Part shown: piece after piece, positions 1 to 10,730 of the stretch
Layout of the letters: each line of letters starts with the position of its first letter
Position numbering within the stretch: position 1 is the stretch's first letter
Assembly: GCA_029204225.1 (NCBI GenBank)
Contig: CM055110.1
Coordinates: 45,408,267-45,472,266, forward strand
DNA length: 64,000 nucleotides
Source: Diphasiastrum complanatum
Lineage: Eukaryota; Streptophyta; Lycopodiopsida; Lycopodiales; Lycopodiaceae
Reading direction: 5' to 3'
The notes under the pieces: generated by a model
Seen by the model: the letters and a program-made list of their open reading frames with translations, nothing else
Databases searched by the model: none
What the model was told of the DNA's origin: nothing
Position numbers and translations under genes: made by a program

Positions 1-2
1 TC

Positions 3-1810
3 CATGGAAACAATGATGAAGATGCCCATGAGCATCTTGCAGATTTTGAGACACTAATGGTTGTTAACGCGGTTGTGAATCCTGCGCATAGAATGATGCC
101 ATTTTCCACAACTCTCATAGGAAAAGCTAGGTGATGGTACTATAATCTACCCAAAGCTTCCACACCACATGGGAGAAATTGTTTCGATTGTTTTTATCAG
201 AGTTCGGACCCAAATACAATGTTGATAGCCTAATGTTCGCTCTGACCACAATACAACAAGAATCGGGAGAATCAGTACGCCTATATGTCAGGCGACTCAA
301 GGACCTCATTCGCAAATTGAACATAGGGCTAGCAACTGAGGTATCATCTCAATTGATACTCACTTTTTTTCTAAGGGACTTACAACCGAATATACAATTA
401 GTGGTACGCCAATCTGGAGTCTCCTCTTTTGAAGAGGCGATATCTAGAGCCATGATTATTGAAGCTACTTATGTTACTACATCTAATTGTCAAGCAAGGA
501 GAAATCCAATCCTAGATAGTAGTCGACAGACAAGAGGGGGTGAGTTGAATATCATGAGAGACCTACATCATACATCTGAACCCCCAAGACCAAGACCACA
601 ATACACACGTGAGAGGGATAGTGTGATGCCGAATTGTCACACTCGAAACCAAGGGGCTAAAAGTTATATCAGTCCTTCTAGTACACAAGAGTGGCATTAT
701 GAGAACAAAAATGCCTATAATACAGGATATGAAACAGATGAAAATGTTATACCCTCAGAATTATCCAAATCAGAATGTGATAAGGATAGAATGTCGATCG
801 ATCTTGAGATGTCTCAAGAAGGACTTGATTGTTTAGAGGACCATGGTTGCACACAAGGGGATGGGTCAGATCTAGTACAAAGTTATGGGCTAGTTAATCA
901 TGAAATACAAACTGACAGAAATATACAGCTATGGACTAAGCATCATGATGACACCCCTCAGGATAGACAAGCTGAGACCAACGACAACAAGCCCCCTACA
1001 CATTTCGAAGAACCAAGCATACCCAAAGAGGCTAGGGCGAGCGTAGTGACGAAAACCCAAAGTGAGTTACGAGCAGACCCCCCTAGAAAAAAGTGGATGC
1101 AAGAGAGTGATAGGCAGGTGAGTCTTGGGAAGGCCACTAAGTCTGAGGAGGTAGCACCATCAATTTTTAGCGACCAACTTGATTAAGTTGTATCTCCAGA
1201 CGAGGACAACGATAGCAATTCAGAATGGGCAGAAATAGACGAACTCACATGGACAACCCCAATAGACTACCCCCTAGATCCAGAACCGTAGATCCAACTC
1301 CAGCAATTCCGGAGAGTGAAGGTATGAAATCACCTATCCCTGATGACATTAATCAGGAGGAGTCATATGGTATACAACAAAGAACATACGAATGTGACTA
1401 GCAAGACTACCTCGATACACACTAGCGTGGATGGGTACCAAAACTATTTCCAAGAAACCCAAGAGGTATTTAGTGACATATTCTATTGGGAAGAGGACAT
1501 GCAAGGCTATATCTCCGAAGTCGGTATCGAGAACGAAGGGCATAAACCAGAATTCAGAGAAGAGATGAGGGATACTCTACCTCCAACCATGGGTATAAAT
1601 AATGGGAATGAACCCTATGATACAGAAAGGATATTTCAGGCTACACATGTAGACATTCCATTTGTACCATGGAACCAAAACATACACCAAAATCACGCAC
1701 ATCAGTCGAGAGATCTGAGTAATTTAGCCTCCTATTCCATATATCACGTTAGACCTACAACAGAAGATGAATACCCAGATAATAAGATTGATGTTGGGTA
1801 CACAACGTGA
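3..1810 (+). pseudogene. Decayed Ty3/gypsy-type gag region, 5' end outside window
   Basis: The first 170 bases read, in one frame, as a Gag N-terminal stretch with the pattern EDAHEHLADFE and later LIGKAR, a stop, then WYYNLP. After a one-base frame change near 170 the reading continues as WEKLFRLFLSEFG and QQESGESVRLYVRRLKDL, which is the usual Ty3-type capsid pattern (pfam Retrotrans_gag). The open stretch runs to a TAA at 1186. The same frame, broken by a few stops, continues through an acidic, Asn/Gln-rich tail to 1810 (open from 1343 to 1810). No zinc knuckle or protease is visible. The stop and frameshift show it is dead. The family call rests on the capsid pattern only; the tail is unassigned. 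Confidence 0.6.
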
Positions 1811-2448
1811 TGGAAATCCACCCTTATCCTTGATTTCACCTATGGGATGAGGAAAAATAGAAAGTTTATATTTTATTTTCATTTGTTCGTTTTTCTCCTT
1901 TGCTAATCTTGTTGTTTGGTGAATTTCTTCTTGTCTATATGTTATGAAAAAAGAAGGAAAAAAAAAGTTATTGTTGCTGTATGCACTAACACTTGTTGAA
2001 GTGCAGGAATCAGATATCCAAAAGTCAAAATCATTTGCACCCACCATCACTGCCTCGCATCATATTAGACACAATATGTTTGAAACATCTGTTGCAAGCT
2101 TGAGTGAATGCATCCATATTTATGCATTATGCATATACTCTGAGCTGCATAGGGCATTGTGCATTGTTGTAGCGGGCATACGATTGATTGATATAGAAGC
2201 ATATGGGGGGTTCGAGAGGAAAAATTTGGGAATGAAACATTGCAGTGGGGAGGGGAGTGACTCCATTGCCCAAATTATGGATAAAGCATTGAAAAAAAAA
2301 AAAAGGATTTGATGATGCTTTCTCCAGATCGGATCTATAACCATTTGTGGGGTCCGACATCTTTCCTCCCTATACTTGATTGGATCTGATTAGTAGGCAA
2401 GCTCAAATAGAGCTAGATCTCCTCTAGCTCATTATTCAGATTCCATGC
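1811..2448. other. Intergenic, nothing recognisable
   Basis: AT-rich sequence with poly-A runs near 1958 and 2291. Open frames here are short, overlap on both strands and match nothing I know. It may be the untranslated part of the Ty3-like remnant on its left. Confidence 0.4.
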
Positions 2449-2725
2449 ATAGCATGCATAGCCCTATGTTCCCTATACATAGATTCACCTAGAATAGAGT
2501 CCTAACCAACTATTCATAGAATTGCTATTGATAACTCTACACATGCATACACTGTCTCATACCTTGTCTAACTCCATTTAGTGTGTTCTGGGCCTTACAA
2601 AGATAATAGTTACTTATGGATCACGTCCAGTATGACATGGCATAACTAACAGCTTGTTCACTGGAGTACCGTGTATCCAAGACTAGGAGTATACTGTATC
2701 TTATGTACTGGTCATGGACATAACA
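2449..2725 (-). repeat. LTR-like direct repeat, left copy (Ty3 remnant)
   Basis: About 277 bp repeated with scattered differences at 3307-3587. Read on the minus strand the copy starts TGTTATGTCCATGACC and is preceded by the purine run AAGGAGGGAAGAA, which looks like a polypurine tract followed by the start of a 3' LTR. The adjacent sequence on that side encodes the end of a Ty3 integrase, as expected upstream of a 3' LTR. The lower boundary is uncertain because homology to the other copy stops at about 2449. Confidence 0.55.
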
Positions 2726-2959
2726 TTCTTCCCTCCTTAAACTGTTTCTATCCTTAGAAACTAAAATTCAAAAAATTCTTCTTTATGCTATCAACTCTCT
2801 CTGACGAATCATTATCCTCAGTACGACCTTCCACTAAATTAAGCACTCAGAGATAGAACGATTTCTCAATTGTTTATCTCTAGTTTTGAGCACTTTCTCT
2901 AGTTCCAAAGGTACACTAAGAAACAAATCTTCTAAATGGGATAAATCTTCATCCGATCC

Positions 2960-3195
2960 AATTGTATCACCATCATGTAAACTTAGTTTCAAATGACTTA
3001 CATGAATACTGGGTGTGCAGTCGATTTTCCTTGAAGATCGAGTTCATACACCAAAGAACCAATTCTACGTACAATCTTGAAAGGTCCACAATAATGAGTA
3101 GACAGCTTATAATGCTTCCCTGTACGTCAAGTCTTAGAATCTTTCAGAATCCTAAGATATACCCAGTCATACCACCTCACCCCCAAGCCAAAGAA
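2960..3195 (-). pseudogene. Ty3/gypsy integrase C-terminal (GPY/F) fragment
   Basis: On the minus strand the translation contains YDWVYLR, then LSTHYCGPFKIVRRIGSLVY and ELDLQGKSTAHPVF. This is the conserved end of Ty3-type integrases: the GPY/F module followed by the IHPVFH-like segment. A stop lies between the first two blocks, and downstream reading is broken. The catalytic integrase, reverse transcriptase, protease and gag are absent. An internal deletion has joined this tail directly to the LTR-like repeat on its right. Confidence 0.65.
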
Positions 3196-3306
3196 CAAGA
3201 AGCATGAATGTAGAGTGAGAGCCTGGCAATGAATCAAGAACCATGATGTGAAGTAGGGTGAGTTTGGACCTCTTATATAGAGCCAAAAGCATCCTGGGCA
3301 CATAGC

Positions 3307-3587
3307 CATGCATAGCCCTATGTTCCCTATACATAGATTCACCTAGAATAGAGTCCTATGCATGGACCAACTATTCATAGAATTGCTATTGATAACTCTA
3401 CACATTCATACACTATCTCATACCTTTTCTAGCTCCATTTAGTGTGTTCAGGGCCTCACAAGGATATTAGTTACTTCCAGTTCATGTCCAGTATGATGTG
3501 GCATAACTAACAGCTTGTTTCACTGGAGTACCGTGTATCCAAGACTAGGAGTATAATGTATCCTATGTACTGGTCATGGACATAACA
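3307..3587 (-). repeat. LTR-like direct repeat, right copy (Ty3 remnant)
   Basis: Second copy of the 2449-2725 repeat. On the minus strand it starts TGTTATGTCCATGACC at 3587. A TATA-like CTCTATATAAGAG lies just beyond the shared block at 3270-3282, which fits a promoter inside a longer 5' LTR reaching about 3205. Together with the left copy and the GPY/F fragment it looks like a collapsed LTR element of only about 1.1 kb. Confidence 0.5.
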
Positions 3588-3606
3588 ATCATCTCCTAAC
3601 TTGTTT

Positions 3607-4048
3607 GGATATTTAGATGTGGACTTTGTTGGAGATTGAATGGATAGGAAATTCATAAGTGCACATGCTATTTTTATAGGTGATGGATCTATCTCATGGA
3701 TGTCGAAGAAATAAGCAACATTCTCTTTATCATCTAGTGAGGCCGAGTACAAAACCTTAACTTCATGGACAAAGGAGATGCTATGGATCAAAAGGATGGT
3801 AATGGATCTTAACTTGCTGGATTTCCAAAAGTGTCCAATCAACTTTTTATATAATATTTTTGACCAAAGTTTGGCAAGCAGTCCTGTTTTTCATGCAAAA
3901 AGGAGCAAGCATATTGAAATGGCTTACCATTTTGTGAGAGAACAAGTCATGGCAAAGGAAGTAGAACTTCAACATGTCTCATCAAGGGAGTGTGTGACTG
4001 ATATATTCACCAAATCATTGGGAAAGGACTTGTTTATGAAGCATAGAA
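3607..4048 (+). pseudogene. Copia element C, RNase H fragment interrupted by element A
   Basis: The plus strand reads GYLDVDFVGD, stop, MDRK, then SISWMSKK, stop, LSSSEAEYKTL and SKHIEMAYHFVREQ, the C-terminal RNase H domain of a Ty1/copia polyprotein. The reading stops at codons for KHR where element A is inserted, and resumes at 15353 with codons for THLGVLSKSMLKL. Two in-frame stops and a frame-damaging extra Arg codon before SKHIE show that C is old. Upstream pol is missing; the Ty3 remnant lies there instead. Confidence 0.85.
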
Positions 4049-4703
4049 TGTGAAAAATACAGATCCTAAGTGGATCTAAACTCCAAGATCATTGGCTTGA
4101 ATGCTTGCACTCCAAACTACATAAGCTAGGAATTGGCAACACATTCTATGCTACCTAGAATGCAAAGAACTTGATCAAAAAGCATTTACCACAAATGGAA
4201 ACTTCCATAAACATCAAGTGCGGCCCAAAATAGCATTATACAGTCCATAATACATCAGCCTACCACTTTTGGAAAGCACCTAAGATCATACACAATAGCT
4301 TGAAGACAATACACACAACAATGCTCTCAATGGAGGAAGAAACAATGACAATGATCTATTGATCTCAATGAAGCATACAAAAGGTTTCTCCAACCTGTTC
4401 TCCACGACTTCCCTACTATTTATGGATGAGGAAGATGACTCTCTCTCCTCTCTCTAGAAGGTACTTGACCCTAGATATTCCCTATATAGGAAAAATAGCT
4501 AAAAATGGCTTATATGACCAAAATACATCAAAATGGTCTCATTTTGAAGGGTATGAAGTTTGACACTTCATCATACTGAAAAAATACAGTAAATAAAAAC
4601 ATTGTGGCCTGGTTCACACGTGCAAAACTCCAGAACCAAAACTATTTACAATTTTAGCCAATTTAGGCCTCAAACTAGCTAGGAAATGTTGACAATTTTC
4701 ACA
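4049..4703 (-). repeat. 3' LTR of element A (655 bp)
   Basis: Minus-strand LTR beginning TGTGAAAATTGTCAACATTT at 4703 and ending CTGTATTTTTCACA at 4049. The polypurine tract GTTGAAGAGGGAG lies directly upstream (4704-4716). An incomplete copy of the CACACGTG palindrome lies about 80 bp into the LTR. The last 200-250 bp are closely related to the LTR of element B, while the first two thirds differ more, so A and B are distinct subfamilies. Confidence 0.93.
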
Positions 4704-5199
4704 CTCCCTCTTCAACATTGGATGCTAGTTTCAGCATAGTCTTTGAGCACATTCCAAGATTAGATCTATGCATTAAATATAGGTCCTTTCCCAATGGTTT
4801 GGTGAAGATATCAGCCACACACTCCTTTGAAGAGACATGTTGAAGCTCCACCTCTTTGGCAATGACTTGATCTCTCACAAAATGGTGAGCAATCTCAATG
4901 TGCTTGCTCCTTGCATGAAAAACAGGATTGCTTTCCAAGCTTTGGGCTAAAAGGTTATCACAAAGTATGATTGGAGTCTTCTCTGGTTCCAGCAAGTGAA
5001 GATCCAATAACATCCTCTTGATCCAAAGAATCTCCTTGGTGCATGTTGTTAATGCCTTGTACTCGGCTTCGGTGGAAGATAGAGAGATAGTTGGTTGCTT
5101 CTTTGATAGCCATGAGACCACTCCATCTCCAAGATAGATTGCAAAGGCACTTGTTGACTTCCTATCCATTTGATCACCTGCAAAATCTGAATCAACTCC
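4704..5199 (-). pseudogene. Element A, RNase H domain cut off from gag-pol
   Basis: Minus-strand reading starts with GVDSDFAGDQMDRKSTS and continues through SWLSKKQPTISLSSTEAEYK and SKHIEIAHHFVRDQ to KLASNVEEGV, whose stop (4699-4701) lies just inside the LTR. This is the copia RNase H domain with its SSTEAEY motif. It follows directly on codons for KQAPR of the reverse transcriptase, so the catalytic YVDD part and connection between them (roughly 250 codons in relatives) are deleted. The frame is otherwise open, consistent with a recent deletion or with spread of the deleted form. Confidence 0.85.
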
Positions 5200-5304
5200 T
5201 TGGTGCTTGCTTTAGCCCATACAAACTCTTTTGGAGATAGCACACATGATTAGGCTCATCATGTGAAACATAGCCCTCGGGTTGCTCCATGTAAATATCT
5301 TCAT
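5198..5304 (-). pseudogene. Element A, reverse transcriptase remnant between two deletions
   Basis: The minus strand reads EDIYMEQPEGYVSHDE and then VCYLQKSLYGLKQAPR, the QPEGF and LYGLKQAPR blocks of copia reverse transcriptase. Upstream it is joined out of frame to ETFAPVAKM, so the segment carrying the first catalytic Asp (about 40 codons in relatives) is missing. Downstream it is joined to RNase H, removing the YVDD motif. The main ORF therefore ends in about 30 shifted, meaningless residues. Confidence 0.85.
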
Positions 5305-7953
5305 CTTTGCCACGGGTGCAAAGGTCTCATCATAGTCAATACCATATTCTTGAGCATACCCCTTTGCCACCAACCTTGCCTTGTACTTGTTGATTGATCC
5401 ATCTTGATTTGTCTTGATCTTGAAGATCCACTTACAACCAATTGCCTTCTTGTCCTTTGGAAGCTTTACCAACCTCCATGTGTTGCTTTTGATGAGTGCT
5501 TGATGCTCATGATCCATGGCTTGGATCCATTCCTTCTTTTGAATTGCTTCACCTACACAAGTTGGTTCATCAAAAGAGGTAAGAAAAGCAAAGTTAGAGT
5601 TGTCCACCACTTGCTTTCCTTTTTCATCATAGGTTAGCCTTGATGGCTTAGCCCTTTGCCTTTGAGTCTTCCTTGAAGTTTGCTTTGGAGTGGCATCTCC
5701 ATCTTCATCCAAGACATCTTGCACATCATGATGATTAGTAGGCACATCAACATCAACATCAACAACATTGGAAACATTCTCTTCATGAAAGATGACATCC
5801 CTACTTATGACAACTTTCTTTGTAGAAGGAATGTACACTTTGTAAGCCTTGCTTACTTCACTATAGCCAACAAACACACCCTTCTTTGATGAAGGATCTT
5901 CTTTAGTTCTATCATCAAGTGTGATATTGACAAAACATGTACATCCAAAGATCCTACAATGCTTGACACTCGGCCTTCTACCATAAAGAACCTCATGAGG
6001 AGTTTTACCATCCAAGGAAGCACTTGTCCATCTATTACATAGATAGTTAGCACATGCTAAAGCTTCCCCCCAAAAAGACTTAGCAAGATTAGCATGTAGT
6101 CTCATTGCCTTGGCACATTCACAAAGGGTTCTATTCTTCCTCTCGGCCACTCCATTTTGTTGTGGAGTCCTAGGACTAGACATCTCCCTCTTAATCCCAT
6201 GTGCTATACAAAAGTCTTTGAACCTATTTGAGGTGTATTCCCCTCCATTATCAGATCTTAAGCATTTGATCTTTGTATTGAATTGGTTTTCCATTTCATT
6301 CTTGAACTTGACAAATGCAGCAAACACTTCATCCTTACTTTTAAGAAGATAGATCCAAGTATACCTACTAAAGTCATCAATGAAAGTTGCATACATCTTT
6401 GCCCCACCATTGCTAGTTGTACTAGAAGAATGAATATCAGAATGCACAAGTTGAAAAACTTCTTTAGATCTAGAAGTAGATCTAGAATAAGCAAGTCTAT
6501 GAGATTTGGACAAGGCACAATGTTCACAAACACTATTGTTTGCAACAAGACTTTTAGGGAGACCAAGAACAAGCTCTTTCTTTGCCATTACCTCCAAAGA
6601 TTTGAAGTTGGGATGGCCCAACCTCTTGTGCCAAACTTCTTGGTTTGTCAATTGCTCCCTAGCCATACATCCTTCATGATTAGAGATCACACATGCATCA
6701 AGCTTGAAAAGTTTACCATGCCTCCTACCTTGAGCAATCAAGGATCCACATTTACTTATCAAACATGCATCTCCAATGAACTCCACATCAAGTCCTTTGT
6801 CAATCATTTGACTTACACTAAGCAAATTCTTAGTAATTGAAGGAATGTACAAAACATTTTCAAGATTTGCTTTCCTATTTGTTGAAAGGGAAATAGGAAT
6901 AGTGCCTATGCCTTTGATGTCACATTGACCATCATTTGCAGTGTAGATGATGTTACCTTCTCCCTCATAAGACAATAAGGATGTAAAGTATTCCTTATGT
7001 CTTGTCATGTGAGATGAGGCTCCACTATCAATCCACCAAGGATCATTATCATCTATGTTGGCTAACAAACTTGAAGTCATAACAAGTGATTCACATGTGT
7101 TATGTTCTTCCTCATCTATTGTAAGATTTCCTTGCCTCTCTCCTTGCTCTCTTTTCTTCTTATAACATTCATTTGCAAAATGACCTTTTATCCCACAATA
7201 AAAGCACTTGAACTTTGACTTATTGTTCTTAGTAGAAGAGGAAGAGGAAGAGTGATCATCATGATCAAAGTTACCACCTTTGGACCATTTCCCTTTGCCT
7301 TTACCTTTGCCCTTGAATTTGCCTTTTGTGAAGAAAGCCTCTTCACCTCCACCTTGCAAGGATGCACCATCAAGCTTTGATTGCAACCTATGTTCTTCAG
7401 CCAATAAGATTTCTTGCAAGTCAACCACACTTGGCAAGACTCTTTGAATGGCAAAACTTTGCACAAGGTTAGCATGTTCATTTAGCAAACCATTCAACAT
7501 AACTTGGACTATTTCACCATCTTTTATGTTCTCATCAATGCATGCTAAATCATCACTTAGGGACTTAACTCTCAAGATAAATGCATGAGCACTTTCACCC
7601 TCTCTTTGCCTACTAGAAAATATTTGTCTCCTTAGGGTCAATACCCTAGATGTGGACTTTGATTCAAAGAGCTTCTTTAAGGCATTCCATGCCTCACTTG
7701 CACTTTGACACTTTCCAACTTCCTTGAGAAGTTCATTTGTAACATTCATTTTAATGATATGAAGAGCCCTTTTGGCCTTCTTATCAAACCTTTGTTGCTC
7801 TTGAAGTGTGAGAGGTCTCTCTTCAATTTCTGCAACTATGTCCATGAGTTCATTCAACTCAAGTAAGGACTCCATCCTCACTTTCCAAGTAGAGTAGTTT
7901 GATGAACTCAACCTTTCACTAGACTCTAGCATGATCCCACCATTGGAAGCCAT
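5212..7953 (-). CDS. Element A Gag-Pol polyprotein, truncated in reverse transcriptase (913 aa)
   Basis: This is the copia polyprotein in the usual order. A UBN2-type Gag occupies about 1-200, with a Lys/Gly-rich stretch at 209-226. The CX2CX4HX4C zinc knuckle is C250, C253, H258, C263. Aspartic protease WWIDSGASSHM has its catalytic Asp at 309. The GAG-pre-integrase block WHKRLGHPNF starts at 441 with CEHC at 476-479. Integrase has D506, D568 and E604, giving the copia D,D(35)E spacing. The reverse transcriptase N-terminus (NTWRLVKLPKDKKAIGCKW to ETFAPVAKM, about 824-884) is followed by a frameshifting deletion. The ATG at 7953 is shared with element B. Gag, protease and integrase look usable; reverse transcription does not. 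Confidence 0.92.
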   Translation of the reverse strand: MASNGGIMLESSERLSSSNYSTWKVRMESLLELNELMDIVAEIEERPLTLQEQQRFDKKAKRALHIIKMNVTNELLKEVGKCQSASEAWNALKKLFESKSTSRVLTLRRQIFSSRQREGESAHAFILRVKSLSDDLACIDENIKDGEIVQVMLNGLLNEHANLVQSFAIQRVLPSVVDLQEILLAEEHRLQSKLDGASLQGGGEEAFFTKGKFKGKGKGKGKWSKGGNFDHDDHSSSSSSTKNNKSKFKCFYCGIKGHFANECYKKKREQGERQGNLTIDEEEHNTCESLVMTSSLLANIDDNDPWWIDSGASSHMTRHKEYFTSLLSYEGEGNIIYTANDGQCDIKGIGTIPISLSTNRKANLENVLYIPSITKNLLSVSQMIDKGLDVEFIGDACLISKCGSLIAQGRRHGKLFKLDACVISNHEGCMAREQLTNQEVWHKRLGHPNFKSLEVMAKKELVLGLPKSLVANNSVCEHCALSKSHRLAYSRSTSRSKEVFQLVHSDIHSSSTTSNGGAKMYATFIDDFSRYTWIYLLKSKDEVFAAFVKFKNEMENQFNTKIKCLRSDNGGEYTSNRFKDFCIAHGIKREMSSPRTPQQNGVAERKNRTLCECAKAMRLHANLAKSFWGEALACANYLCNRWTSASLDGKTPHEVLYGRRPSVKHCRIFGCTCFVNITLDDRTKEDPSSKKGVFVGYSEVSKAYKVYIPSTKKVVISRDVIFHEENVSNVVDVDVDVPTNHHDVQDVLDEDGDATPKQTSRKTQRQRAKPSRLTYDEKGKQVVDNSNFAFLTSFDEPTCVGEAIQKKEWIQAMDHEHQALIKSNTWRLVKLPKDKKAIGCKWIFKIKTNQDGSINKYKARLVAKGYAQEYGIDYDETFAPVAKMKIFTWSNPRAMFHMMSLIMCAISKRVCMG

Positions 7954-8912
7954 GATTCTAATGTTTCTTCAACTTTTAGGTTCTGTCCTAAAGCACTTAG
8001 CACTCACTTTTCTCTCAACAAATGATAGATAAAGAGATCTATGAAGATTTAGGACCCTAAAACACTTCTATCTTGAACCTAGATGGTTTCCAAGCATAGA
8101 AAGGAAGATTGAAACACATGCAACACTTTGCACACACTAAGAATGGATTACAAAATCAAACCAACCTGAACACACTCTTGCTTAAGCTCTCAAACTTTCC
8201 AGCAAGTGACCAAATCAAGTTATGGTGTGAAGAGTTACTTGCATTCTTAGAAAATACCCAAAACTAGGATGCCAAGATTACCTAGTAATGAACAAACTTG
8301 ATCAACATATGATCAACACACTAAGATATTGATTCAACCTGTAAAACCACATGTAAACCACACTTCTAAAAGTTTATAAACTCTATCAAGTGATAAATAC
8401 AAGATTTAGAGGTGAATGAATGAGCACACTTAGTGAATCACAAGACTAGCTTCACTATCTTGTCAAATCTTGGTGTTTCGATGTAGATCTAAGATCACTT
8501 CACATGAGAATGTTCCTCAACCTGTTAAGAACCTGAAAACACACTTGCATAATGGTTAACACCTTCCAGCAAATGCTCCAATCAAATTACATAAGGAGAG
8601 TTACTTACATGCTCAACAAAGTACACCAAAATTTATGCCAAAATTGATGACAATCTTTACAATATGCTCTTCACAATGGAGCTTACAATATGTTCACCCA
8701 AAAAAGGGGATCTTTCATCCAAATGGGAGCTTTGCTCAGCCTTTAGGAGAATTACAACTCACTCAAAAGAGCATTTGTCATCCACTTAAGGAGAAGTTTC
8801 ATCCACTTAAGGAGAGTGTTCATCCAAGAATGGAGATTGTCAACAATAGGATTGAAAAGAACATTGTTAGTATTGAATATGCACAAGCCTCACAATCACA
8901 AATGATTAGGTG
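7954..8912 (-). other. Element A untranslated leader, gag-proximal part
   Basis: Non-coding leader between the primer-binding site and the gag start of A, read on the minus strand. It nearly matches the leader of element B at 9771-10730, and the two lie in opposite orientation. The leader is split here by element B; its first part is at 14489-14677. It contains repeated short blocks, for example two adjacent copies of CATCCACTTAAGGAGA near 8789 and 8813. Confidence 0.85.
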
Positions 8913-8922
8913 TTATGTGTGA
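8635..8922 (+). other. Antisense open frame in the leader of A (95 codons), doubtful gene
   Basis: An ATG-initiated frame runs opposite to element A. Its predicted product contains repeated HPLKE/HPKK-like units. The same frame, with 88 or more identical residues, occurs antisense to element B (9774-10049). Conservation of the reading frame is explained by overall near-identity of the two leaders, so it is not evidence for a protein. I list it because it is the longest frame in the leader. Confidence 0.25.
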
Positions 8923-9564
8923 AAATTGTCAACATTTCCTTGTCTAGTTTTAGGCCAAAATTGCTAAAAATGGCACATAGTTTAGGATCTGACTTTTCAC
9001 ACGTGTGAAACAGGTCTAGATATTTTTAGTAAGTGTATTTTTTCAGTATGAAGAAGTGTCAAACTTCAAGACCTTCGAAATGAGTCCATTTTCATGTATT
9101 TTGGACATATATGCCAATTTTACCTATATAGGGCATATTTTAGGTAAGGAGGGTCTAGAGAGAGGAGAGAGAGTCATCTCTCTCAGCTATATATAGCAGG
9201 TAGGCCGTGGAGAAACAGGTTGGAGCAGATCCATTGTATTCATTTGCTTAATGAGAGATTTTTCTATTGGGTTCTCCTTCCATTGTTGGCATTGTGTAGT
9301 GATTGAGTTCAAGCTTTGTGTGTATGATCTTAGGTGCTTTCCAAAAGTGGTAGGCTGATGTATTATGGACTGTATAATGCTATTTTGGGCCGCACTTGAT
9401 GTTTATGGAAGTTTCCATTTGTGATAAATGCTTTTTGATCAAGTTCTTTGCATTCTAGGTAGCATAGAATGTGTTGCCAATTCCTAGCTTATGTAGTTTG
9501 GAGTGCAAGCATTCAAGCCAATGATCTTGGAGTTTAGATCCACTTAGGATCTGTATTTTTCACA
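8918..9564 (+). repeat. 5' LTR of element B (647 bp)
   Basis: Starts TGTGAAAATTGTCAACATTT and ends CTGTATTTTTCACA. A perfect 16-bp palindrome TTTCACACGTGTGAAA lies at 8995-9010. A TATA-like CTATATATAG lies at 9188-9197, so transcription should start shortly after it. The 3' part is close to the LTR of element A. Confidence 0.95.
8995..9010. promoter_or_regulatory. Perfect palindrome with CACGTG core in U3 of element B
   Basis: TTTCACACGTGTGAAA, repeated in the 3' LTR at 13914-13929. The core CACGTG is the plant G-box, known as a bHLH/bZIP target. It lies about 180 bp before the TATA-like sequence. A role as enhancer is inference. Confidence 0.5.
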
Positions 9565-9583
9565 TGGTATCAGAGCTGGTTGG
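9565..9583 (+). other. Primer-binding site of element B (initiator tRNA-Met type)
   Basis: TGGTATCAGAGCTGGTTGG follows the LTR end directly. TGGTATCAGAGC is the usual plant copia primer-binding site, complementary to the 3' end of initiator tRNA-Met. The equivalent site of element A is on the minus strand at 14678-14696. Confidence 0.93.
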
Positions 9584-10730
9584 CTTCTATTTACAGTAAG
9601 TATTCCATTTTTGGTGATATTTGGATCAAGTTCTAGCATGATTTTGCATTGCATTGTTGATCAAATCTTACTAACCTTTGTTTTGTGAGTTGAACTTGTG
9701 GATCAAAAGCATATTTCAGGTCTATTGAAGATCAGAGGCTGAAAAGAAGCTATTTTGGATCAGATCATAACACCTAATCATTTGTTGATTGTGAGGCTTG
9801 TGCATATTCAATACTAACAATGTTCTTTTCAATCCTATTGTTGACAATCTCCATTCTTGGATGAACACTCTCCTTAAGTGGATGAAACTTCTCCTTAAGT
9901 GGATGACAAATGCTCTTTTGAGTGAGTTGTAATTCTCCTAAAGGCTGAGCAAAGCTCCCATTTGGATGAAAGATCCCCTTTTTTGGGTGAACATATTGTA
10001 AGCTCCATTGTGAAGAGCATATTGTAAAGATTGTCATCAATTTTGGCATAAATTTTGGTGTACTTTGTTGAGCATGTAAGTAACTCTCCTTATGTAATTT
10101 GATTGGAGCATTTGCTGGAAGGTGTTAACCATTATGCAAGTGTGTTTTCAGGTTCTTAACAGGTTGAGGAACATTCTCATGTGAAGTGATCTTAGATCTA
10201 CATCTAAACACCAAATTTTGACAAGATAGTGAAGCTAGTCTTGTGATTCACTAAGTGTGCTCATTCATTCACCTCTAAATCTTGTATTTATCACTTGCTG
10301 GAGTTTATAAACTTTTAGAAGTGTGGTTTACATGTGGTTTTACAGGTTGAATCAATATCTTAGTGTGTTGATCATATGTTGATCAAGTTTGTTCATTACT
10401 AGGTAATCTTGGCATCCTAGTTTTGGGTATTTTCTAAGAATGCAAGTAACTCTTCACACCATAACTTGATTTGGTCACTTGCTGGAAAGTTTGAGAGCTT
10501 AAGCAAGAGTGTGTTCAGGTTGGTTTGATTTTGTAATCCATTCTTAGTGTGTGCAAAGTGTTGCATGTGTTTCAATCTTCCTTTCTATGCTTGGAAACCA
10601 TCTAGGTTCAAGATAGAAGTGTTTTAGGGTCCTAAATCTTCATAGATCTCTTTATCTATCATTTGTTGAGAGAAAAGTGAGTGCTAAGTGCTTTAGGACA
10701 GAACCTAAAAGTTGAAGAAACATTAGAATC
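9584..10730 (+). other. Element B untranslated leader (about 1.15 kb)
   Basis: Long leader between the primer-binding site and the ATG at 10731. It has no long sense frame but contains the antisense frame 9774-10049. The part from 9766 onward mirrors the leader of A at 7954-8917. A leader this long may hold packaging or dimerisation signals for the RNA; that is inference. Confidence 0.85.

Noticed and set aside
1944-2312. 122-codon ORF and opposite-strand frames around 2120-2360
   Set aside because: They include poly-A runs, overlap on both strands and have no recognisable composition or motif.
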